A DNA stretch of 64,000 bases from Pseudomonas sp. LRP2-20 (lineage in GTDB: Bacteria; Pseudomonadota; Gammaproteobacteria; Pseudomonadales; Pseudomonadaceae). The notes under the pieces were generated by a model. That model was not told the origin of the DNA, did not search any database, and saw only the letters and a list, made by a program, of their open reading frames with translations. The position numbers and the translations under genes are program-made. The stretch is from the NCBI RefSeq assembly GCF_024349685.1, contig NZ_AP025944.1, forward strand, positions 750,001-814,000, written 5' to 3'. Positions 19,276 to 24,894 of the stretch are shown here, piece after piece (positions within the stretch are counted from its first letter, which is position 1; each line of letters begins with the position of its first letter).

Positions 19276-20484
19276 TCAGATCAAGCTACCCAGCTGGAAG
19301 ATCGGCAGGTACATCGCCACCACCAGGCCACCGACCAGCAGGCCCAGGATCAGCACGATGGCCGGCTCCAGCAGGCTGGTCAACTGGTCCAGTGTCTGGC
19401 TGACCTGTTCCTCGTAATGGCTGGCAGACTTCGCCAGCATCTGGTCCAGCGTGCCGCTGGATTCACCAATGGCGGTGAGTTGCACCAACAATGGCGGGAA
19501 CAGCGGTTCATTGGCCATCGCCTGGTGCAGCGCCTGCCCGTTGGCCATGGCCTGGCGCAAGCGCTGCACCGCCTGTTCATGCAGCTCGTTGCCGCAGGCC
19601 TTGGCCACGGTGACCAGCGCATCCAGCAGCGGCACCCCGGCAGCATAGGACGTAGCCAGGGTGCGGGCAAAGCGCGCCAGGGCCGCCTGGCTCAACAACC
19701 TGCCGAATACAGGAAGGCGCAAGGCTTGTGCAGTTATCCACAGGCGTGCTGGCGCATGCTTCAGATACAGCCGGGTTACGGCGAAGCCCAGGCCCAGCGC
19801 GGTTATCAACAGCAGCGGCGCATAGCGCCCCAGCCCTGTGGACAAGTTGATCACCCACTGCGTGAAGGCTGGTAACGCGGCATCGAAACCGGCAAACAGG
19901 CTCTCGAACCGCGGAATCACTTCCAGCAACAACACCGCCGATACCCCCAACCCGGTCAGCAACAGCAGCACCGGATAGAGCATCGCCTTGCGCACCCTTT
20001 TACGCAGCACCTGCCGCTGCTCCAGCATCCCCGCCAATTGCTCCAGCTGCCGATCGAGCGTGCCGGATTGCTCGCCCACGCGAATCAGGTTGCAGTACAA
20101 CCCATCGAACCACGCCGGATGGCGCTGCAGCGCATCTGCCAGCCCCAGGCCCGAAGCCACATCCCGTTTCAATTTATCCAGCAAGGCTGCCTGCCCCGCA
20201 CTGCAGCCACTGCGGCCCATCACCTCGAAGGCCTGCAACAGCGGCACCCCGGCCTTGATCAAGGTCGCCAGCTGCCGGCTGAAACCCGCCGGGTCGGCCT
20301 TTTCCCGAGCCTTCGGCAGCCGCCATTCAAACCCGCCGGCCGCCCGCAGGCTGACCACGCGAATGCCTTGGCGCTGCAGGCCGGCCCGTGCATAAGCCGC
20401 GCTGCGCCCGCTGACCTGGCCGCTGACAGTAGCGCCACTGGCATCGGTGCCGCGCCACGCATAGAGCTGTGTCGATGAGTTCAT
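19276..20484 (-). CDS. pilC: Type IV pilus inner-membrane platform protein
   Basis: 402-residue GspF-family protein anchoring the pilus motor. Two T2SF domains are visible (FSRQLATLIKAGVPLLQAFEVM and FARTLATSYAAGVPLLDALVTV), each followed by long hydrophobic helices (AMLYPVLLLLTGLGVSAVLLLEVIPRF; LEPAIVLILGLLVGGLVVAMYLPIF). No pilB assembly ATPase lies between pilC and pilA, unlike in P. aeruginosa. The absence of pilB from this cluster has been described for P. putida. Confidence 0.95.
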   Translation of the reverse strand: MNSSTQLYAWRGTDASGATVSGQVSGRSAAYARAGLQRQGIRVVSLRAAGGFEWRLPKAREKADPAGFSRQLATLIKAGVPLLQAFEVMGRSGCSAGQAALLDKLKRDVASGLGLADALQRHPAWFDGLYCNLIRVGEQSGTLDRQLEQLAGMLEQRQVLRKRVRKAMLYPVLLLLTGLGVSAVLLLEVIPRFESLFAGFDAALPAFTQWVINLSTGLGRYAPLLLITALGLGFAVTRLYLKHAPARLWITAQALRLPVFGRLLSQAALARFARTLATSYAAGVPLLDALVTVAKACGNELHEQAVQRLRQAMANGQALHQAMANEPLFPPLLVQLTAIGESSGTLDQMLAKSASHYEEQVSQTLDQLTSLLEPAIVLILGLLVGGLVVAMYLPIFQLGSLI

Positions 20485-20699
20485 GCAAAGGTCCTTTTCT
20501 GCCCGTGCGACAAGCCTGGAAACAGCTTGCCGCGTCCCTGAGCGGGCGTGCGTCCGTGATGCTCACTAGAGTAGTTCAGCGAAGATGACGCCCTGGCGCG
20601 CAGGGGTGACAAAAGGTGTCTGTTCAGGCCTACTGCGCCGCTGCCAGCTGGGGGCGAGCCTGACCTCCACGAGTACACGTATCAAAAAGGAAATCGTTC

Positions 20700-21110
20700 A
20701 TGAAAGGGCAACGCGGTATCACCCTGATCGAACTGATGATCGTCGTCGCGATCATCGGCATTCTGGCGACCATCGCCATCCCGATGTACACCAACCACCA
20801 GTCCCGCACCAAGGCGGCCGCCGGCTTGCTGGAGATCAGCGCGCTGAAGACGGCGATGGAGCTGCGGTTGAATGAAGGCAAGGATGTGGGGAGTGTGGCT
20901 GAGTTGGGTGGGCAGCCGGATACGGCGAACTGTGCGATTGCGGTGAGCAGCAAGGCGGCTGACGGGATTGGCACGATTGCATGCGCCCTGGTTGATGTGC
21001 CGGCCAATGTGGTTGGCAAGAGCCTTGCCCTGACGCGCTCGCCAACTGGCTGGACCTGCACGACCGATATCGAGGAAGACCTCGCGCCGAAGGGTTGCAA
21101 AGCGCCCTGA
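20700..21110 (+). CDS. pilA: Major type IV pilin
   Basis: 136 residues with the class III signal MKGQRG then [34 protein letters not shown], containing Glu at +5. The head carries two possible disulfide pairs, NCAI...TIACAL and WTCTT...KGCKAP, the last being the C-terminal D-region loop. It is divergent from pilC across a 215-base intergenic region. GG-N9-GC at 20518-20531 resembles but does not match a sigma-54 site, and no convincing promoter was seen. tRNA-Thr follows 70 bases downstream, as in P. aeruginosa. Confidence 0.94.
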   Translation: MKGQRGITLIELMIVVAIIGILATIAIPMYTNHQSRTKAAAGLLEISALKTAMELRLNEGKDVGSVAELGGQPDTANCAIAVSSKAADGIGTIACALVDVPANVVGKSLALTRSPTGWTCTTDIEEDLAPKGCKAP

Positions 21111-21180
21111 GGGGAGGGGAATAAGGCCGGGGAAACAGGGGTTTACGCGGCAGGTGCGGCAGTGGTACGTTGCGCTACAC

Positions 21181-21256
21181 GCCGGTGTAGCTCAGTCGGT
21201 AGAGCAGCGCACTCGTAACGCGAAGGTCGCAGGTTCGATTCCTGTCTCCGGCACCA
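21181..21256 (+). tRNA. tRNA-Thr (CGT), integration site of the genomic element
   Basis: 76 bases with acceptor GCCGGTG/CTCCGGC (one T-T mismatch), anticodon loop CTCGTAA with CGT, T-loop GGTTCGATTCC and encoded CCA. The gene is intact. Its 3' part (21234-21249) is repeated at 38528, marking insertion of the mobile element behind it. Confidence 0.96.
21234..21249 (+). other. attL, left attachment core
   Basis: TTCGATTCCTGTCTCC within the T-arm and acceptor stem of tRNA-Thr, identical over 16 bases to 38528-38543. Flanking bases differ at once on the left side. Confidence 0.9.
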
Positions 21257-21300
21257 GAGACCAGTTTCCAGAAGTCTATGACTGTCTACGAAACCCCCGC

Positions 21301-21329
21301 AAAGCCCGTCTAGAGCGGGCTTTATTGTT
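21301..21329 (+). terminator. Terminator-like hairpin after tRNA-Thr
   Basis: AAAGCCCG-TCTAGAG-CGGGCTTT followed by a T-rich stretch. It would end tRNA-Thr transcription before the integrase. Confidence 0.7.
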
Positions 21330-21365
21330 TCTGTCTGTCTCGTTTTGTCTCTGGGCATCTACGCG

Positions 21366-21390
21366 TTTTAGGGATATGGTTAGGGATATC
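21366..21390 (+). promoter_or_regulatory. Left AGGGATA repeats, probable integrase/AlpA arm sites
   Basis: Two tandem AGGGATAT units lie 16-45 bases upstream of the integrase start, plus an inverted CGTATCCCTAT at 21408-21418 overlapping the start codon. The same paired units recur 54-77 bases inside the right end (38451-38474), as expected for arm-type recombinase or Xis sites. Confidence 0.65.
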
Positions 21391-21416
21391 TCGGTTCGAC
21401 AAGGAAACGTATCCCT

Positions 21417-22706
21417 ATGGCGCGCACAGTGGTGCCTCTCACCGATCCCAAATGTGATGCGGCCAAGCCTCGGGAGAAGGATTACAAGCTGTTCGATGGC
21501 AAAGGCCTCTACCTGCTGGTGAAGCCGTCAGGGGTCAAGACCTGGCGTATGAAGTACATCAAACCTGATGGCCGTGATGGTTTAGCTACGTTTGGCAACT
21601 ATCCGGCGCTCGGCTTGAAAGCGGCCAGGGAGCGACGCGCTCAGGCGCTTGAGCTATTGGCAGCCGGGAAAGACCCCATCGAGCAGGCGCGCTTGGACAA
21701 ACAAGAAGCGGCTAACGCCCGGGCGAATACATTCCGTTTGCTTGCTCAGGAATGGCACGCGGCCTGCGCTCGTAAGTGGACGCCTGGTCATGCCTCCACC
21801 GTGTGGCGACGCATTGAATCCCACCTGTTGCCCACTCTCGGTGATCGTCCGGTCGCGGAGCTCAAAACACGGGATCTGCTTGTTCCGCTGAAAGCGGCGG
21901 AAAAGCGGGATACCTTGGATACGGCTGCACGCCTACGCCAGTACATGACGGGCATCCTCCGTATGGCGGTTCAGCATGGCCATCTGGATTTCAACCCTGC
22001 GATCGATCTGCAAGGCGCGACGGCCACCCGCAAAACAGCGCACCGGCCTGCTTTGCCATTCGAACGCTTACCTGAGCTTCTTCAGCGGATAGATGCCGAC
22101 AGCGGGCGCGGCCTGACTAAGCTTGCGGTGCAGCTGACCATGTTGGTGTTCATCCGCTCCAGTGAGCTCCGCTTCGCTCGCTGGGGAGAGATAGACATGG
22201 GGAGGCTGATGTGGGAAATCCCTGGCGAAAGAGTGGCTATTGAGGGTGTGAAGAACTCCTATCGAGGCTCCAAGATGAGCACGCCACACCTGGTACCACT
22301 CAGCCGGCAGGCTGTAGAGGTGCTGGAGAGAATTCGTAACCTCACTGGTCGTTTCGATCTGGTGTTTGCGGGTGACCACAATCATTGGAAACCGATGAGC
22401 GAGAACACCGTGAACAAAGCGCTGCGGCGAATGGGGTATGACACTAAAGCAGAGGTATGCGGCCACGGTTTTCGGACAATGGCCTGTTCCGCATTGGTTG
22501 AGTCTGGGCTTTGGAGTAAAGACGCTGTCGAACGACAAATGAGCCACCAGGAGAGAAACACGGTGCGTGCCGCCTACATCCACAAGGCTGAGCACATACA
22601 AGAGCGTAGGCTCATGGTGCAGTGGTGGGCTGATTACTTGGACGCAAATCGCAAGGAGGCGATCACCCCCTACGATTTTGCCCATGGGCGGTTGCCTCGT
22701 TCATGA
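21417..22706 (+). CDS. int: P4-type tyrosine recombinase (integrase)
   Basis: 429-residue site-specific recombinase. The N-terminal DUF4102 arm-binding domain (LFDGKGLYLLVKPSG...ATFGNYPALGLKAARERR) is followed by a core-binding SAM-like domain and the catalytic domain with the first Arg in FIRSSELRFARW, His350-x2-Arg353 in CGHGFR, and nucleophile Tyr387 in AAYIHKAEHIQERR. It lies just inside attL, transcribed away from the tRNA. AAGGAAA precedes the ATG. It should catalyse integration at tRNA-Thr and excision with an AlpA-type partner. Confidence 0.96.
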   Translation: MARTVVPLTDPKCDAAKPREKDYKLFDGKGLYLLVKPSGVKTWRMKYIKPDGRDGLATFGNYPALGLKAARERRAQALELLAAGKDPIEQARLDKQEAANARANTFRLLAQEWHAACARKWTPGHASTVWRRIESHLLPTLGDRPVAELKTRDLLVPLKAAEKRDTLDTAARLRQYMTGILRMAVQHGHLDFNPAIDLQGATATRKTAHRPALPFERLPELLQRIDADSGRGLTKLAVQLTMLVFIRSSELRFARWGEIDMGRLMWEIPGERVAIEGVKNSYRGSKMSTPHLVPLSRQAVEVLERIRNLTGRFDLVFAGDHNHWKPMSENTVNKALRRMGYDTKAEVCGHGFRTMACSALVESGLWSKDAVERQMSHQERNTVRAAYIHKAEHIQERRLMVQWWADYLDANRKEAITPYDFAHGRLPRS

Positions 22707-22781
22707 GACAGATGGGGTGGGAAATATCGAACAGGGATATTTGGGCAAATCTGGTTGAGGATGCTCAGCCTCTTCAAGGCA

Positions 22782-22904
22782 GGTGTATCAGGTGTAACCG
22801 GTGTAACGGCAGGATACAACGTATTGAAAATATTAAGGAAAACCTGGTTACACCTTATGCAGTGTCGGCTTACACCTGGGTGTAACTCAGCAAGAAAGTG
22901 TAAC
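22782..22904. repeat. Left iteron cluster (GGTGTAAC), candidate replication origin
   Basis: Seven copies of the octamer GGTGTAAC or close variants: direct at 22782 (GGTGTATC), 22791, 22800, 22879 and 22897 (AGTGTAAC); inverted at 22847-22854 (GTTACACC) and 22869-22876 (CTTACACC). They flank an AT-rich core (22811-22840). The 301-base gap 22707-23007 between integrase and the PrtN-like gene holds nothing else convincing. Iterons plus AT-rich core beside a DUF927 primase element is the P4 ori layout. Confidence 0.7.
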
Positions 22905-23007
22905 AGCCGGAAAGCCCAGCTCTTCCTGCTGGTCGCTCTTTCGTTCGGACACAAAACATCTAAACGGCGCGGAATTCAGTCCACAGCCATGGGGCGCGGG
23001 GGGGCAA

Positions 23008-23241
23008 ATGATTGAAAGTCAAACATACGACATGCTTCTGAAACGTTATGGCAGCACGTGCTTACCGCTTGAGCTCGTGCGACAGCACTATCTTTCGCAC
23101 ATGGGGATGCCGGCGCTTCTCAGAGCGTTTGGCAAAGGGAGGATATCGTTGCGCGTAGTGAAGGGTGAGTGGGGCGGACGCATGCAACGGGTGGTATACC
23201 TTCACGACCTGGCTAGCTGGCTCGATCAAGGGAGTAATTGA
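23008..23241 (+). CDS. PrtN-like (pyocin activator family) DNA-binding protein
   Basis: 77 residues: MIESQTYDMLLKRYGSTCLPLELV, then YLSHMGMPALLRAFGKGRISLRVV and LHDLASWLDQGSN. The spacing of LLKRYG, LPLELV, LLRAFGKGRI and the closing DLASWLD agrees with PrtN/pyocin-activator proteins, small regulators that switch on R/F-pyocin genes in P. aeruginosa. In satellites such a gene may control excision or early genes, or respond to a helper. The assignment is by motif pattern. Confidence 0.7.
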   Translation: MIESQTYDMLLKRYGSTCLPLELVRQHYLSHMGMPALLRAFGKGRISLRVVKGEWGGRMQRVVYLHDLASWLDQGSN

Positions 23242-23406
23242 CCCCCTTACCGCTGCGCAGCGGGTTGTTGACGACCACGACCGTTCGTCGGGGTCGAATG
23301 TCGTATAGATGTGACGAGAGTGCTACGAAGAAGCGAGATGGGGATAACTCCAGCCGCCTAGAAATTTCTCTGTTTCTTTCCCCAGTGAATCGGCATAAAT
23401 AGTTGG

Positions 23407-23428
23407 CCCTGTTCATACCAATACAGGG
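23407..23428. promoter_or_regulatory. Inverted repeat before alpA (operator or translation-blocking hairpin)
   Basis: CCCTGT-N10-ACAGGG ends eight bases before the alpA ATG and its right arm contains the AGGGAA ribosome site, so binding or folding here would block alpA expression. Confidence 0.55.
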
Positions 23429-23436
23429 AACTAGCT

Positions 23437-23745
23437 ATGACAACTCGTAGCACTTCAAGCACCACCCATCTTGCACCATCAAGTCCAAGAGCTGACCTCG
23501 GTGACACGAACCCACTCGGCTTTGATCCAGCAACACGACTGATCCGCATAACAGATGTGGTCGCCCTGGTAGGTCTTGCGCGTCCGACGATCTATAAGCT
23601 GATGAGCCAGCCTGAAAGCGGTTTTCCCCAGCCAGTCAAACTTACGGATAGCACCGCTCGCGGTGCGCCTGTCGCTTGGGTCTTGTCTGAAGTTTTGGAC
23701 TGGACCCGCGCCCGCATTGCCGCTCGCGACAAGGTGGCGGCATGA
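23437..23745 (+). CDS. AlpA-family transcriptional regulator / excisionase
   Basis: 102 residues. After a ~33-residue Ser/Thr-rich leader comes the AlpA/MerR-like winged helix: RLIRITDVVALVGLARPTIYKLM...GFPQPVKLT...VAWVLSEVLDWTRARIAARD. AlpA/Vis proteins of P4-like satellites act as excisionase and regulator. A dyad overlaps its ribosome site. It overlaps the next gene by four bases (ATGA). Confidence 0.88.
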   Translation: MTTRSTSSTTHLAPSSPRADLGDTNPLGFDPATRLIRITDVVALVGLARPTIYKLMSQPESGFPQPVKLTDSTARGAPVAWVLSEVLDWTRARIAARDKVAA

Positions 23746-24077
23746 CACCAATCTTCCTGCCACACACCATCCTCGACGCGGTCGGAGTACTTGAAGGCGC
23801 CCGGCCTGCAGTGGCCATGGGACGTGATCGCCTACGCGCCTTGCGTGATCGTGCCATTTCTGAGGGCGCGCACGTTCTGCTCTTGGCCTGGCCGTCTCTG
23901 GAATGGGTGATGCTGGCCGTCGAGGTGCCATCGGGCGTAGTAATCGAAGACGCGCGGCAACTAATACCCAATCTGCTGGCCAATCCCGCTGCCTTGGAGC
24001 ACATGCGTTCAGAGTCTCGCAATGGCCAGCATCTAAGTTGGCTGTCTCTGGTCCGCCCCGTCGCCGCTAAGCACTAA
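23742..24077 (+). CDS. Hypothetical protein coupled to alpA
   Basis: 111 residues, start overlapping the alpA stop (ATGA). The sequence (ALRDRAISEGAHVLLLAWPSLEWVMLAVEVPSGVVIEDARQLIPNLLANPAAL) is soluble, with no motif I recognise. A GC-rich hairpin (24085-24107, AACGCC/GGCGTT) follows the stop. Probably an accessory early protein of the satellite. Confidence 0.6.
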   Translation: MTPIFLPHTILDAVGVLEGARPAVAMGRDRLRALRDRAISEGAHVLLLAWPSLEWVMLAVEVPSGVVIEDARQLIPNLLANPAALEHMRSESRNGQHLSWLSLVRPVAAKH

Positions 24078-24172
24078 CGAAAACGCCCCCGGCTGCAACC
24101 GGAGGCGTTAGAGGTACATTCGTATGCCCCCTCAATCTATGACGTCGTGCGTGATCGCGCAAGCCTCGCGTA

Positions 24173-24201
24173 TTGCTCCTATCAAATCGAGGCGCTATGC
24201 T
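24173..24201 (+). promoter_or_regulatory. Sigma-70-like promoter for the C4-like RNA
   Basis: TTGCTC (24173-24178), 17-base spacer, TATGCT (24196-24201). It would start transcription near 24208, just ahead of the structured RNA. Confidence 0.55.
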
Positions 24202-24207
24202 CCGTCT

Positions 24208-24290
24208 GTCGCTGCAAATTCAGTGACCGGGTTTGGCGACCCGATATACTTGGCGCATAGGCGCCCCATCCGACAGCAGGCGCTTTTTTT
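24208..24290 (+). ncRNA. C4/P4-CI-like antisense (immunity) RNA, copy 1
   Basis: About 83 bases. Hairpin 1 is CGGG-TTTGGCGA-CCCG (24229-24244). Hairpin 2 is GGCGC/GCGCC (24252-24265), or alternatively the downstream GCGCC pairs GGCGC before a seven-T run (24284-24290), giving a terminator. The loop sequence TTGGCGA is complementary to TCGCCAA at 24363-24369 in the leader of the early operon, and a second hairpin with the same TTTGGCGA loop lies at 24393-24408. This loop-to-leader pairing resembles how P4 CI and P1 C4 RNAs repress replication or antirepressor genes. A near-copy is at 38693. Confidence 0.65.
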
Positions 24291-24442
24291 GTGTCTGCCG
24301 TTTCGTGTTATGGCGGCTGTGTGTGGGAGGCCTTCGGGCCTGCCGGGTTCCAAGTTCCCGGTTCGCCAACCTGCGCACAGCTGCCACCCAAAATCGTTTG
24401 GCGACGATCAGTGGCAGCTCCAGCTAACTTGGAGTACCACAC

Positions 24443-24601
24443 ATGCCCGCCCTCAATCCGTCCAAAATCCGCGCCGCCGCCCACCGGGCAATGGCTCTCG
24501 CCGCTCTACACGCAAACTCAAGCCTTGCTACCCGCCTCGCACGCTACAACCGACATATGAGCATTGCTCGCTCCCTGGAAACCGTCGGGGGTGCGCAATG
24601 A
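24443..24601 (+). CDS. Small protein (52 residues) opening the early operon
   Basis: ATG with GGAG (24431-24434) eight bases upstream; product begins MPALNPSKIRAAAHRAMA and ends SLETVGGAQ. It is rich in Ala and Arg with no recognised motif. Its stop overlaps the next start (ATGA, 24598-24601). Leader peptides of this sort precede the primase genes of P4-like elements, so it may couple the antisense RNA control to translation. Confidence 0.6.
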   Translation: MPALNPSKIRAAAHRAMALAALHANSSLATRLARYNRHMSIARSLETVGGAQ

Positions 24602-24894
24602 GATCTGCATCTAAGGGACTTGAGGGGCGTCTCCCCGAAGACCTTCTATCTGTATGCGCCACCAATGCTGCCGGTGTGCCAATTGATGCCATCACCGCGG
24701 CTTGTTCCCGCGTCGACGCCGTTTTGCACTTACTCATGGCGCAGTTCAATTCCGGTCCGGATGTTGAGAGGCTGTCTGACTCAGTAATAGCGAATGTTAT
24801 TTGGGACGTCCAAGGCACCGTGGGACTGATTCGGTCGTTGGCTTTGCATGGCGATAGGACCACGTACCAATTGGTGCATGGAGGGGGGGAATGA
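24598..24894 (+). CDS. Hypothetical protein (98 residues) upstream of the primase
   Basis: Starts MRSASKGLEGRLPEDLL and continues with a helical region (ITAACSRVDAVLHLLMAQF...VIANVIWDVQGTVGLIRSLALHGDR). It overlaps both neighbours by four bases (ATGA on each side), a three-gene coupled unit ending in the primase-helicase. The IWDVQGTVGLIRSLA segment is loosely echoed in the product of 39062-39292. Function unknown. Confidence 0.65.
   Translation: MRSASKGLEGRLPEDLLSVCATNAAGVPIDAITAACSRVDAVLHLLMAQFNSGPDVERLSDSVIANVIWDVQGTVGLIRSLALHGDRTTYQLVHGGGE

Noticed and set aside
20518..20531. Sigma-54 promoter before pilA
   Set aside because: The GG and GC doublets are nine bases apart instead of ten and lie ~170 bases upstream of the start; the consensus is not met.
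22703..22885. 60-codon frame following the integrase
   Set aside because: It overlaps the iteron cluster and has no ribosome site; its repeated Cys/Arg codons come from the iterons.
24124..24597. Long upstream extension of the 98-residue frame across the C4-like RNA
   Set aside because: It runs through the hairpins and the 52-residue gene, has no ribosome site, and the repeat at 38.7 kb conserves RNA structure rather than protein.
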